NCBI RefSeq assembly: GCF_040958095.1
Contig: NC_091209.1
Coordinates: forward strand, 8,930,830-8,994,829
Length of the DNA stretch: 64,000 nt
Source of the DNA: Procambarus clarkii
Taxonomy: Eukaryota > Arthropoda > Malacostraca > Decapoda > Cambaridae
Reading direction: 5' to 3'
The notes beneath the pieces are model-generated. The model made no database searches and was not told the origin of the DNA. It saw nothing but the letters and a program-made list of their open reading frames with translations. This document shows positions 45,632 through 58,006 of this stretch, piece by piece. A program made the position numbers and the translations under genes. How positions within the stretch are numbered: the first letter of the stretch is position 1; every line of letters begins with the position of its first letter.

Positions 45632-46647
45632 TGTTACGGCCCTCTCGGGACGCAACGGGGTTCTTACTCTGATGTAGTTAGAGGAAGATATATATATCCG
45701 TTCCCAAGCCAGTAGTGGCTATCAAGGGATGAGATCCGTGACGCAAGTAACTTAAAGGGAGTATGGAAAGATAGTTAAGAACTTAATATTATAATTAACA
45801 CCATCACCATTTAAATATATAAAATAAAAGAGTACACAAGGGGGAGGGGTATTAACACTTTACATGGGGATCGTGCACAAACTAGTCTTCTGCTGAAGAC
45901 TCTTGATCAAGAAGCTAGGTGCAGAGTCCGCGGTGCTTTCTTCGTGGCCTCAAGACGTGTCCTCTGAGAACGCCGAGCCTACCCTGGCCACAGGTCAGCC
46001 ACAACACAGGTCCACTGGGGGCACCGTCGTGGAGGCCGTCAACCACACGTCCAGCAGGTCTGCTGGCAGGTACTGAGCCACCAAGGCTGGTACGGCCACT
46101 CCACGAACGATAAAGGGGGTACGCCCTAGACAGGAGTCTCGTGTGATATCACAAATCACCCTCCTGTCCTCAATACCCCAGTGGATTATCGTCTCCAACC
46201 GTCGGTCCCGGGTAAATCCTTCCACTGCCACTCCACTGGCAGGCTTAACACACCACAGTGTTCTTCCGGGGGGGGCGACGTCACGACAGCTGCAGCAAAC
46301 TTCACAGTATGGAGACTGGCTGCCTCGGGTAGACTGACTCCACCTTCAACACAGTGGTCCCAGGTCGGCTCTGTAAGCAGACACGTTATCAATAACAGGG
46401 ACACTAAAACACCACACTTACAGGCTCAGACACAAACGCCCGACATATCCACTCCATAGATGGCGTTGTAGTCTGAGCACCACCTCACCAGAGGTCAGCG
46501 GCGGCGGTGTTGAGAGCTGAACGGGGCTGGAAACTGGCCCTCGTAGCTAGTACACGTCGTCGGTTTGGAGGGGGTTTCGGGAGCTGACCCACAGATGGCG
46601 CGGCCGTCACTGTTTCGAGATTGGACGCTGGATCAGGGTCCGTAACA
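45632..46647 (-). repeat. Gypsy 2 LTR (5' LTR in element sense)
   Basis: Offset exactly 6147 bases from the other LTR with no indels. Confidence 0.95.
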
Positions 46648-46652
46648 GTTAG
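46648..46652. repeat. Target-site duplication, gypsy 2, right
   Basis: gttag, identical to 39480-39484. Confidence 0.9.
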
Positions 46653-46838
46653 AAATAATTTTTAGTGTCAGAGTAGTTAGCAAATGGAATGCATTAGACT
46701 GTGATGTGGTGGAGGCTGACTCCATACACAGTTTCAAATATGAGCCCAAAAGGATCAGGAACCTGTACTGCAGTTTATAAAGAGTTTTAGAGGTGGGACC
46801 AAAGAGCGGAAGCTCAACAAGTGCAAGGGCAGTTAGGT
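46653..46838 (+). pseudogene. LINE polymerase C-terminal end and 3' UTR, right part
   Basis: Continues the frame cut at 39484: (R)NNF, then decayed SVRVV.KWNALD and VEADSIHSF, with stops. The shared 3' UTR (aggtgggaccaaagagc) and gtgagtac follow, merging into an AC run. Confidence 0.75.
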
Positions 46839-46839
46839 G

Positions 46840-46910
<71 letters not shown>
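46839..46910. repeat. (AC)n microsatellite after LINE 3' end
   Basis: About 70 bases of AC starting at the gtgagtacac end of the LINE, as at 35536. Confidence 0.95.
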
Positions 46911-46911
<1 letters not shown>

Positions 46912-46962
46912 CAGGAAAAACAAGGGAGTCTTCAGATAAGCATTAGGCAACAAGCAGCCAAG

Positions 46963-47097
46963 ATCACAAGTCACACCAGGGACAGGCGTACCAACGACAT
47001 AAGTCACACCAGGGACAGGCGTACCAACGACACAAGTCACACCAGGGACAGGCGTACCAACGACACAAGTCACACCAGGGACAGGCGTACCAACCAC
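46963..47097. repeat. 33-base tandem repeat, four copies
   Basis: Unit aagtcacaccagggacaggc plus gtaccaacgacac. Near-perfect copies. It gives 11-residue repeats on both strands without other coding evidence. Confidence 0.9.
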
Positions 47098-48199
47098 CAC
47101 CCCACAACATTATGACCTCCCTCCGCCTTTAGCACTCCCCCTCCCCCCCTTTAACCAACAGCCTCTCACCACCTCACGTCCCTTCTTAACAACCCTTCAG
47201 CTACCCCTCCCCCCCTCCTTTACCTCCAGTTTCCAACTTTACTCTAAGACTCTTCTCGCCCTTCCATTGCCTATTCCATCCTTTCCATGCAGCACATATC
47301 ATCACAACCCCCTCTCCCACCACCACCCTCTCCGTCAGGACTGGCTTCCCCACCTTCCCCTCACTGCTACTATCCCCAATGACAACCATTCACCCCACTG
47401 CCCCAGTGCCATCTTCCGTGTTCCAGATCCCCAATCTGGCCCCCTCCTTGTGGGCCCTCTGCTCCTATCTTCCCAGCCTATGTAACCTGTCCCTCACCAC
47501 CTCTACTGTCTATGTGTCTCCCGTGACCCCATCATCTGGTGCTGTCAACAGCACCAAGCTGTCACAGTGGTGACAGCACCAAGCTGTCCCAGTAACAGAC
47601 AGCTTGGGAGTGGAGACAGTCTCGTGCCGTCTCGCCTCATCTCTGGCCTGAGACAGTAAGGACATAGTGGTCCCCCTCTCTCTCGTCCATTCTCCTAACT
47701 GTTACATATCTGGACCAGTCTTCACCAGTCACTTCAAGCCATCCTCGTGTCTAGCTCGTACTTTATGTAACCACGTGCGCCATAGTACTAACATTGACTT
47801 AAATTGACAATTATATAATAGAATTTGGTACTATTGACTCTATAGCATCCGAAAAACTAAAGCTAAAAAACAAATTTATATATTCCTAGGCCTTTATATA
47901 GCACATATATATGTAGTATAAGAGGCCTCAGCTTGCATTAGGCTTAGGAAGGTTAGGGTAGTTTAGACTGTCTTTGCAACATAAATACAAAACCTTTTCC
48001 GGTTCGTCCAAATTGAATAGTAACGATTTCTACTTTCTAACTGTGCATTGCGTCATATATGTACTATAGTCCACATGGTTACTATAAGTAGTTACTAACC
48101 AGGAGGATGAACCAACTGCTCCACTTCCTGTACGAAACCTGTACATCTTACCGCAATCATGGCGGCTTTGTTAACATTTTTTAAACAGTGTATGAGTTC
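47098..48199. other. No gene; pyrimidine-rich then AT-rich sequence
   Basis: 47100-47520 is C/T-rich with short frames. 47545-47600 has a small duplication of agcaccaagctgtc. Nothing coding is supported. Confidence 0.45.
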
Positions 48200-48320
48200 C
48201 GGAGCGGAACGAGGTTGTTCATAACAACCTTGGGTTATTAAGTTTCCAAACTCGTAAACTGTTTAATAATTGTAAATAAATCCGCTGTGATTAAGATGTA
48301 CAGGTTTCGTGAAAAGACAT
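48200..48320 (+). repeat. Dispersed repeat W, copy 2
   Basis: Shares gttgttcataa...aaactgtttaat and tgtacaggtttcgt with 12195-12320. Class unknown. Confidence 0.45.
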
Positions 48321-48601
48321 GCGAGTGTTGGAGAGATGATGGAGAGTACTTCATCAACCAATCTGGGGATTTAGTACAACCTGTCCTGTACTCTGAGGGA
48401 TTCTCTCGACCAAAGCCAGTAATCCAGGATTAACTTTTCAAAGCAATCAGCCCACTGAGACCATTTCATTTTACTTGGTATAGTGATTGTGTACTGTGAA
48501 CTCTGTCAGGGTACTGTTCTGGAGAGCCGGGGTATTCTATTCTGTGTGCTGGGGAAACAGTAGACTAATACTCTCAGGAGTTAACGTTTTCTCTAGGCCT
48601 A

Positions 48602-48667
48602 ATAAGAGTACTGCTACTCGTAAATAAGAGTACTGCTACTCGTAAATAAGAGTACTGCTACTCGTAG
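48602..48667. repeat. 22-base tandem repeat, three copies
   Basis: Unit taagagtactgctactcgta with aa. Each unit contains the near-palindrome gagtactgctactc. Confidence 0.9.
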
Positions 48668-48719
48668 ATTACCTAGTGTCACCTATAAGTCCCTAAGGCT
48701 TCCCTAAATAAGGCTTATC

Positions 48720-49150
48720 ATTCAGCCAATTAGTGCACTGATTGGTATGGGTTACCCACTCTCGAGTTAACGTTCCATCAGATCAGAATAATCAGAGGCC
48801 TGGCGATACCTATGCTCGGATTCTCCACCAATCAGAGCCAAGAACGGCAGCAGGGATTGGTTAAGTGAACGGTGTCCTCAAAGCACTTTTCGCATGTTCC
48901 TTAACAGGAATAAATACGTTACTGTTGCAACAGGAGATAACAGGATAACAGGAGTTACCTCTCTACCAAGCTACCATTAGCTACTAACTAGACTACACTG
49001 TACTCATCAAACTACCGAGGCACATTAGGAGATGACCAACGAATCACCACCATGAAACTAGTGAGAGTCTGGACAGGAGGCGCTCCCAGTCCACGACAAG
49101 AACTCGTCCTGTTCTTCAAGTGTTCACCTGGTTGCACTATATCTGTTCTC
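48720..49150 (+). promoter_or_regulatory. Possible orphan promoter and first exon
   Basis: Several CCAAT/ATTGG boxes (about 48725, 48740, 48829, 48855) precede an AT box, aataaata (about 48909-48916). About 135 bases later comes accaccATGAAACTA, immediately followed by gtgagagt, a usable splice donor. The layout resembles the lectin gene here (boxes, TATA, tiny first exon). No downstream exon is seen; satellite DNA follows. Speculative. Confidence 0.25.
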
Positions 49151-49249
49151 CCTTAAGACTGCAGAGGAAAGCACTCTGTACTTGGGGGAGTTGGTCGCTG
49201 CGTGTTGTACCGTCCTGGCCACACACGTCTATATAGAGCTAAATATTAG

Positions 49250-49470
49250 AGGTCTTCAAGTGATGAGAGTATAGGCTGAGGATAGGGACTGGTTGAGGAT
49301 AGGGAGGCTGGCTGAGGGTAGGGAGGCTGGCTGAGGATAGGGAGGCTGGCTGAGGATAGGGAGGCTGGCTGAGGGCAGGGACTGTGGCTGAGGGCAGGGA
49401 CTGTGGCTGAGGGTAGGGAGGCTGGCTGAGGGTAGGGAGGCTGGCTGAGGGCAGGGACTGTGGCTGAGAG
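49250..49470. repeat. 19-base minisatellite, about ten copies
   Basis: Units ctgagggtagggaggctgg and ctgagggcagggactgtgg alternate. Confidence 0.9.
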
Positions 49471-49555
49471 GGCAAAAACCTGTACATGTAAGATCATCAT
49501 TGTCAGTGGTGCTTTGTGTGTCCCGAAGGTGAACCGCTGTCTTGACCAGGGCCGC

Positions 49556-52500
49556 CCAGTTGTCCTGGCTCCCCACCACCTGGCTCACCACCACCTGGCT
49601 CCCCACCACCTGGCTCACCACCACCACCTGGCTCCCCACCACCTGGCTCACCACCACCACCTGGCTCACCACCACCTGGCTCACCACCACCACCTGGCTC
49701 CCCACCACCACCTGGCTCACCACCACCACCTGGCTCCCCACCACCTGGCTCCCCACCACCACCTGGCTCCCCACCACTTGGCTCACCACCACCTGGCTCA
49801 CCACCACCACCTGGCTCCCCACCACCACCTGGCTCACCACCACCACCTGGCTCACCACCACCTGGCTCCCCACCACCTGGCTCACCACCACCACCTGGCT
49901 CCCCACCACCACCTGGCTCCCCACCACCTGGCTCACCACCACCTGGCTCACCACCACCTGGCTCCCCACCACCTGGCTCACCACCACCACCTGGCTCACC
50001 ACCACCACCTGGCTCCCCACCACCTGGCTCACCACCACCTGGCTCACCACCACCTGGCTCACCACCACCTGGCTCACCACCACCTAGCTCACCACCACCA
50101 TCTGGCTCCCCACCACCTGGCTCCCCACCACCTGGCTCACCACCACCACCTGGCTCACCACCACCACCTGGCTCACCACCACCACCTGGCTCCCCACCAC
50201 CACCTGGCTCACCACCACCACCTGGCTCCCCACCACCACCTGGCTCACCACCACCTGGCTCACCACCACCACCTGGTTCACCACCACCACTTGGTCACCA
50301 CCACCACCTGGTTCACCACCACCACCTGGCTCACCACCACCACCTGGCTCACCACCACCACCTGGCTCCCCACCACCACCTGGCTCCCCACCACCACCTG
50401 GCTCACCACTACCACCTGGCTCACCACCACCATCTGGCTCACCACCACCACCTGGCTCCCCACCACCTGGCTCACCACCATCACCTGGCTCACCACCACC
50501 ACCTGGCACCCCACCACCACCTGGCTCACCACCACCACCTGGCTCACCACCACCACCACCTGGCTCACCACCACCACCTGGCTCACCACTACCACCTGGC
50601 TCACCACCACCACCTGGCTCACCACCACCACCTGGCTCACCACCACTACCTGGCTCACCACCACCACCTGGCTCACCACCATTACCTGGCTCACCACCAC
50701 CACCTGGCTCACCACCACCACCTGGCTCACCACCACCACCTGGCTCACCACTACCACCTGGCTCACCACCACCACCTGGCTCACCACCTGGCTTACCACC
50801 ACCACCTGGCTCACCACCACCACCTGGCTCACCACCACCACCTGGCTCACCACTACCACCTGGCTCACCACCACCTGGCTCACCACTACCACCTGGCTCA
50901 CCACCACCACCTGGCTCACCACCACCACCTGGTTCACCACCACCACCTGGCTCACCACCACCACCTGGCTCACCACCACCACCTGGTTCACCACCACCAC
51001 CTGGTTCACCACCACCACCTGGCTCACCACTACCACCTGGCTCACCACCACCACCTGGCTCACCACCACCACCTGGCTCACCACCACCACCTGGTTCACC
51101 ACCACCACCTGGTTCACCACCACCACCTGGCTCACCACTACCACCTGGCTCACCACCACCACCTGGTTCACCACCACCACCTGGCTCACCACTACCACCT
51201 GGCTCACCACCACCACCTGGCTCCCCACCACCACCTGGCTCCCCACCACCTGGCTCACCACCACCACCTGGCTCACCATCACCACCTGGCTCACCACCAC
51301 CACCTGGCTCACCACCACCACCTGGTTCACCACCACCACCTGGCTCACCACCACCACCTGGTTCACCACCACCACCTGGCTCCCCACCACCACCTGGTTC
51401 CTCACCACCACCTGGCTCACCACCACCACCTGGCTCACCACCACCACCTGGCTCCCCACCACCACCTGGCTCACCACCACCTGGCTCACCACCACCACCT
51501 GGTTCACCACCACCACTTGGTCACCACCACCACCTGGTCCACCACCACCACCTGGCTCACCACCACCACCTGGCTCACCACCACCACCTGGCTCACCACC
51601 ACCACCTGGCTCACCACCACCACCTGGTTCACCACCACCACCTGGCTCACCATCACCACCTGGCTCCCCACCACCACCTGGCTCCCCACCACCACCTGGC
51701 TCACCACCACCACCTGGCTCACCACCACCACCTGGCTCCCAACCACCTGGCTCACCACCACCACCTGGTTCACCACCACCACTTGGTCACCACCACCACC
51801 TGGCTCCCAACCACCTGGCTCACCACCACCACCTGGTTCACCACCACCACTTGGTCACCACCACCACCTGGCTCACCACCACCACCTGGTTCACCACCAC
51901 CACCTGGCTCACCACCACCACCTGGCTCCCCACCACCACCTGGCTCACCACCACCACCTGGCTCACCACCACCTGGCTCACCACCACCACCTGGCTCACC
52001 ACCACCTGGTTCACCACCACCACCTGGCTCACCACCACCACCTGGCTCACCACCACCACCTGTCTCACCACCACCACCTGGCTCACCACCACCACCTGGC
52101 TCCCCACCACCACCTCGCTCACCACCACCTGGCTCACCACCACCACCTGGCTCACCACCACCTGGCTCACCACCACCACCTGGCTCACCACCACCTGGCT
52201 CACCACCACCTGGCTCACCACCACCTGGCTCACCACCACCACCTGGCTCACCACCACCACCTGGTTCACCACCACCTGGCTCACCACCACCTGGCTCACC
52301 ACCACCACCTGGCTCACCACCACCTGGCTCACCACCTCCACCTGGCTCACCACCACCACCACCTGGCTCACCACCACCACCTGGCTCACCACCACCACCT
52401 AGCTCACCACCACCACCTGGCTCCCCACCACCACCTGGCTCACCACCACCACCTGGCTCACCACCACCACCTGGCTCACCACCACCACCTGGCTCACCAC

Positions 52501-52760
52501 CACCACCTGGCTCACCACCACCACCTGGCTCACCACCACCACCTGGTTCACCACCACCTGGCTCCCCACCACCACCTGGCTCCCCACCACCACCTGGCTC
52601 CCCACCACCACCTGGCTCACCACCACCACCTGGCTCACCACCACCACCTGGCTCACCACCACCACCTGGCTCACCACCACCTAGCTCACCGCCACCACCA
52701 CCACCTGGCTCACCACCACCACCTGGCTCACCACCACCTGGCTCTCCACCACCTGTCTCC
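49556..52760. repeat. 3.2-kb minisatellite of 15- and 18-base units
   Basis: Units tggctcaccaccacc and tggctcaccaccaccacc, with variants tggctccc and tggttcac. Unit length is a multiple of 3, so + strand frames stay open as His/Leu/Ala, Thr/Trp/Leu or Pro/Gly/Ser repeats and - strand frames as Val/Ser/Gln repeats (up to 980 codons). Openness in nearly all frames, with no start context, shows it is satellite and not a gene. Confidence 0.9.
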
Positions 52761-52761
52761 T

Positions 52762-52765
<4 letters not shown>

Positions 52766-52838
<73 letters not shown>
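52766..52838. repeat. (TA)n microsatellite
   Basis: About 72 bases of TA between the minisatellite and a TIR element. Confidence 0.95.
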
Positions 52839-52842
<4 letters not shown>

Positions 52843-53224
52843 GTACCTAGTAGCCAGAACGCACTTCTCAGCCTACTATGCAAGGCCCGATTTGCCTAAT
52901 AAGCCAAGTTTTCATGAATTAATTGTTTTTCGACTACCTAACCTACCTAACCTAACCTAACCTAACTTTTTTGGCTACCTAACCAAACCTAACCTATAAA
53001 GATAGGTTAGGTTAGGTTAGGTAGGGTTGGTTAGGTTCGGTCATATATCTACGTTAATTTTAACTCCAATAAAAAAAAATTGACCTCATACATAATGAAA
53101 TGGGTAGCTTTATCATTTCATAAGAAAAAATTAGAAAAAATATATTAATTCAGGAAAACTTAGCTTATTAGGCAAATCGGGCCTTGAATAGTAGGCCAAA
53201 AAGTGAGTTCTGGCTACTAGGTAC

Positions 53225-53228
<4 letters not shown>
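52839..53228. mobile_element. 390-base TIR element with telomere-like core, copy 1
   Basis: Ends are inverted: tgtcgtacctagtagccaga and the complementary tctggctactaggtacgaca. The centre has (AACCT)n, then tataaagata, then (AGGTT)n, an internal palindrome of TTAGG-type motifs. No coding capacity. It is flanked on both sides by TA repeats, consistent with TA target sites (Tc1/mariner-like MITE), though the class is inferred. Confidence 0.85.

Positions 53229-53254
<26 letters not shown>
53229..53254. repeat. (TA)13 between two TIR elements
   Basis: 26 bases of AT. Confidence 0.95.
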
Positions 53255-53839
<585 letters not shown>

Positions 53840-54345
53840 GACAGTGTCAGACCACGGAGGAAAATTTAAACAGGAATTTCCTTAAGTACTTTCGTATATT
53901 AATACATCTTCAGAAGGAGTGGTTTTACAGGTCGAGTACTGGACATAAATAGGCAGGAGAGAATGGTGGAGTGAGGTGAGGTACAATACGTGGACACTGC
54001 AGACGGCCTATTGGCCCATCCCATGCAGCAACCACACGCAGGCCCACACATGGATAATTATAGCATAAAATAGTAAATATTTGCAATGAATTAGTGAGAC
54101 AAATGTGTTCCAATGATCCTACTTAAATCGCCCTTTAATTGATCTATTAAAAATGGATCTAAGTTATATAAGCCACTGCTAATGTTCAAATTACTTTCTT
54201 TTGTGATCTGTATCAAAGCAGATTCAATTATGTTTCTGTTATAGGTGCTTTTACAATTTATTATTGAAGAAGCCATCTCCCAATCAATTTGGTGAGCATC
54301 TTCTGACAGATGAGCAAACAAAGCATTAGACAGACAATATATATA
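53840..54345 (-). pseudogene. PLE 3' end: GIY-YIG C-terminal tail and 3' UTR
   Basis: The - strand reads [39 protein letters not shown] and LDPFLIDQLKGDL, the His-rich tail that follows the GIY-YIG domain in PLE proteins, ending at 54091. The 3' UTR follows to 53840 and contains a hammerhead-like core. It is a different PLE family from that at 14-16 kb. A TA repeat at 54340-54450 cuts it off upstream. Confidence 0.75.
53890..53913 (-). ncRNA. Hammerhead-like core in PLE 3' UTR
   Basis: On the - strand CTGAAGA (53907-53913) matches the CUGANGA consensus. A short stem GTAT/ATAC follows, then GAAA (53890-53893). As in the other PLE family here, one extra U precedes stem II. The cleavage-side UH and stem III are not clear. 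Confidence 0.4.
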
Positions 54346-54359
54346 TAAATATATATATT

Positions 54360-54450
<91 letters not shown>
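54340..54450. repeat. (TA)n microsatellite
   Basis: TA repeat with TAAATA interruptions at its left end. Confidence 0.95.
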
Positions 54451-54453
<3 letters not shown>

Positions 54454-54591
54454 ACCGCGATAGTGAAATAGTTCCATATTGGTGTAGCTGGTCCAGCGTG
54501 TGCGGGTCCGGACAAAAACTGGTAGATTGTCCGCACTGAAGGTCACTCGCGGCCCTGCTTCCTGCCTCTCTGCCTCCACCAGGGACACTCT

Positions 54592-57219
54592 GCCACTAAC
54601 GGGGGTCCCGGGGCACTAACGGAGGTCCCGGGGCACTAACGGTGGTCCCGGGGCACTAACGGGGGTCCCGGGGCACTAACGGAGGTCCCGGGGCACTAAC
54701 GGAGGTCCCGGGGCACTAACGGAGGTCCCGGGGCACTAACGGGGGTCCCGGGGCACTAACGGTGGTCCCGGGGCACTAACGGTGGTCCCGGGGCACTAAC
54801 GGTGGTCCCGGGGCACTAACGGGGGTCCCGGGGCACTAACGGTGGTCCCGGGGCGCTAACGGTGGTCCCGGGGCACTAACGGTGGTCCCGGGGCACTAAC
54901 GGGGGTCCCGGGGCACTAATGGAGGTCCCGGGGCACTAACGGTGGTCCCGGGGCACTAACGGTGGTCCCGGGGCACTAACGGTGGTCCCGGGGCACTAAC
55001 GGTGGTCCCGAGGCACTAACGGGGGTCCCGGGGCACTAACGGGGGTCCCGGGGCACTAATGGAGGTCCCGGGGCACTAACGGAGGTCCCGGGGCACTAAC
55101 GGGGGTCCCGGGGCACTAACGGAGGTCCCGGGGCACTAACGGTGGTCCCGGGGCACTAACGGGGGTCCCGGGGCACTAACGGTGGTCCCGGGGCACTAAC
55201 GGAGGTCCCGGGACACTAACGGGGGTCCCGGGGCACTAACGGGGGTCCCGGGGCACTAACGGTGGTCCTGGGACACTAACGGTGGTCCTGGGGCACTAAC
55301 GGAGGTCCCGTGGCACTAACGGAGGTCCCGGGGCATTAACGGAGGTCCTGGGGCACTAACGGAGGTCCCGGGGCACTAACGGAGGTCCTGGGGCACTAAC
55401 GGAGGTCCCGGGGCACTAACGGTGGTCCCGGGGCACTAACATAGGTCCTGGGGCACTAACGGGGGTCCCGGGGCACTAACGGAGGTCCCGGGGCACTAAC
55501 GGTGGTCCTGGGGCACTAACGGTGGTCCTGGGGCACTAACGGGGGTCCCGGGGCACTAACGGTGGTCCTGGGACACTAACGGTGGTCCCGGGGCACTAAC
55601 GGGGGTCCCGGGGCACTAACGGTGGTCCTGGGGCACTAACGGTGGTCCCGGGGCGCTAACGGTGGTCCCGGGGCACTAACGGAGGTCCTGGGGCACTAAC
55701 GGTGGTCCTGGGGCACTAACGGTGGTCCTGGGGCACTAACGGAGGTCCCGGGGCACTAACTGTGGTCCTGGGGCACTAACGGTGGTCCCGGGGCACTAAC
55801 GGGGTCCCGGGGCACTAACGGAGGTCCCGGGGCACTAACGGGGTCCCGGGGCACTAACGGAGGTCCCGTGGCACTAACGGAGGTCCCGGGGCACTAACGG
55901 GGGTCCCGGGGCACTGACGGAGGTCCCGGGGCACTAACGGAGGTTCTGAGACACTAACGGAGGTCCTGAGGCACTAACGGAGGTCCTGAGGCACTAACGG
56001 AGGTCCTGAGACACTAACGGAGGTCCTGGGGCACTAACGGAGGTCCTGAGGCACTAACGGAGGTCCTGAGACACTAACGGAGGTCCTGAGACACTAACGG
56101 AGGTCCTGAGGCACTAACGGAGGTCCTGAGACACTAACGGAGGTCCTGAGACACTAACGGAGGTCCTGAGACACTAACGGAGGTCCTGAGACACTAACGG
56201 AGGTCCTGAGGCACTAACGGAGGTCCTGAGGCACTAACGGAGGTCCTGAGACACTAACGGAGGTCCTGAGACACTAACGGAGGTCCTGAGGCACTAACGG
56301 AGGTCCTGAGACACTAACGGAGGTCCTGAGACACTAACAGAGGTCCTGAGACACTAACGGAGGTCCTGAGGCACTAACGGAGGTCCTGAGACACTAACGG
56401 AGGTCCTGAGACACTAACGGAGGTCCTGAGACACTAACAGAGGTCCTGAGACACTGACGGAGGTCCTGAGGCACTAACGGAGGTCCTGAGACACTAACGG
56501 AGGTCCTGAGACACTAACGGAGGTCCTGAGACACTAACGGAGGTTCTGGGGCACTAACGGAGGTCCTGAGACAATAACGGAGGTCCTGGGGCACTAACGG
56601 AGGTCCTGAGACACTAACGGAGGTCCTGAGACACTAACAGAGGTCCTGAGACACTAACGGAGGTCCTGAGGCACTAACGGAGGTCCTGAGACACTAACGG
56701 AGGTCCTGAGACACTAACGGAGGTCCTGAGACACTAACGGAGGTCCTGAGGCACTAACGGAGGTCCTGAGGCACTAACGGAGGTCCTGAGACACTAACGG
56801 AGGTCCTGAGGCACTAACGGAGGTCCTGGGGCACTATCGGAGGTCCTGAGACACTAACGGAGGTCCTGAGACACTAACGGAGGTCCTGAGACACTAACGG
56901 AGGTCCTGAGACACTAACGGAGGTCCTGAGGCACTAACGGAGGTCCTGAGACACTAACGGAGGTCCTGAGACACTAACGGAGGTCCTGAGACACTAACGG
57001 AGGTCCTGAGACACTAACGGAAGACCTGGGGCACTAACGGAGGACCTGAGACACTAACGGAGGTTCTGGGGCACTAACGGAGGTCCTGAGACACAAACGG
57101 AGGTCCTGAGGCACTAACGGAGGTCCTGAGACACTAACGGAGGACCTGAGACACTAACGGAGGTCCTGAGACACTAACGGAGGTCCTGAGACACTAACGG
57201 AAGACCTGGGGCACTAACG
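54592..57219. repeat. 2.6-kb minisatellite of 20-base units, two subfamilies
   Basis: About 131 units. Left part (to about 55940): ggtcccggggcactaacggn. Right part: ggtcctgagacactaacgga. The switch is sharp at about 55940. Third-base variants (ggg/gga/ggt) are mixed on the left and almost uniform (gga) on the right. No coding sequence. Confidence 0.95.
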
Positions 57220-57377
57220 AAGAGGCTGACATCCGGGTTACACAATAAGGAACACCTGAGCTTTACTTGGGAACACTCTCCTGCTGGCCGTTGGTAATGA
57301 CTATACTTGACAACGTTGACAGCCTCACTGAGGCACCATTAGGACATCCTGCATGGCTGAGTGTAGAGTTCTCTCCG

Positions 57378-57530
57378 CGTCGTGCCACTGAGAGCCGCTT
57401 ACGGGCTCACCATAGCCCGTGCTACATGGCGTCGTGCCACTGAGAGCCGCTTACGGGCTCACCATAGCCCGTGCTACATGGACACTTCGTTCTGAGTAGC
57501 TAAATCTGAAACAACAACAACAAAGATAGC
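57378..57530 (+). mobile_element. SINE-like element with 52-base duplication and (AAC)n tail
   Basis: Two copies (57378, 57430; period 52) of a unit starting cgtcgtgccactgagagccg and containing the hairpin acgggct/agcccgt. They are followed by a short body and an (AAC)n tail at about 57512-57523, a typical SINE tail. Confidence 0.6.
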
Positions 57531-57532
57531 CG

Positions 57533-57600
57533 CACGAGGTGAGAGGCGGGACCAAAGAGCCGAAGCTCAACCCCCGCGAGCACAACTAGGTGAGGACATA
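57533..57600 (+). mobile_element. LINE 3' UTR fragment
   Basis: gagaggcgggaccaaagagc and then aacccccgcgagcacaacta, the 3' UTR of the LINE at 35314 and 38470. Confidence 0.7.
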
Positions 57601-57700
57601 CGCCCGCTCTTAGGACCCGAAGCGACGCTTGGAATGGAGTTTATTTTGTAAATAGTGAAGATGAGCTAGTCTTGTTTTATTGCTAAGACTAACATAATTG

Positions 57701-57765
57701 ATTAAGGCAGCGTCTGGGATCCTCTCGGACGTAGGTTCGAACCCTCGTCACGGTTCCTCGTGGAT
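57701..57765 (+). mobile_element. tRNA-derived SINE head fragment
   Basis: ggcagcgtctgggatcctct with a B-box-like ggttcgaaccctcg. Only the 3' half of a tRNA-like head is visible. Confidence 0.5.
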
Positions 57766-58006
57766 TTGTTCATGTGATACATCACGCTATTGTGATTTCT
57801 GTGTGTAGTGTAATTGGTAATTTGTCCTCCAGCTTGCATTCACTTTTCAATTTACATCTAGGAAAAGTATAAATATGACTCGCAGACTAAGAAAAACGTG
57901 TTCCAACTTGACCCTGCATGCTGCAGGGTCAACACTCGATCCCCGAGGGTTCAGGTTAGTGAGCTTCCAAGTACTCCTCTGTAGTCATCGTGGCCTGGCG
58001 TTTTCT

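Larger units (their letters stand above)
39485..46647 (-). mobile_element. Ty3/gypsy LTR retrotransposon 2, complete, Gmr1-like domain order
   Basis: 7163 bases: identical 1016-base LTRs, gttag target duplication on both sides (39480-39484, 46648-46652), primer-binding site, polypurine tract and one intact 1555-codon gag-pol ORF with integrase before RT. It interrupts a LINE whose reading joins across the site. Its protein is clearly different from that of gypsy 1 (different charged coiled coil, protease DSG instead of DTG), so the two are separate families. Confidence 0.96.

Noticed and set aside
46633-47115. Repeat proteins over the 33-base tandem
   Set aside because: Both strands are open because 33 is a multiple of three; includes AC microsatellite and LINE remnants.
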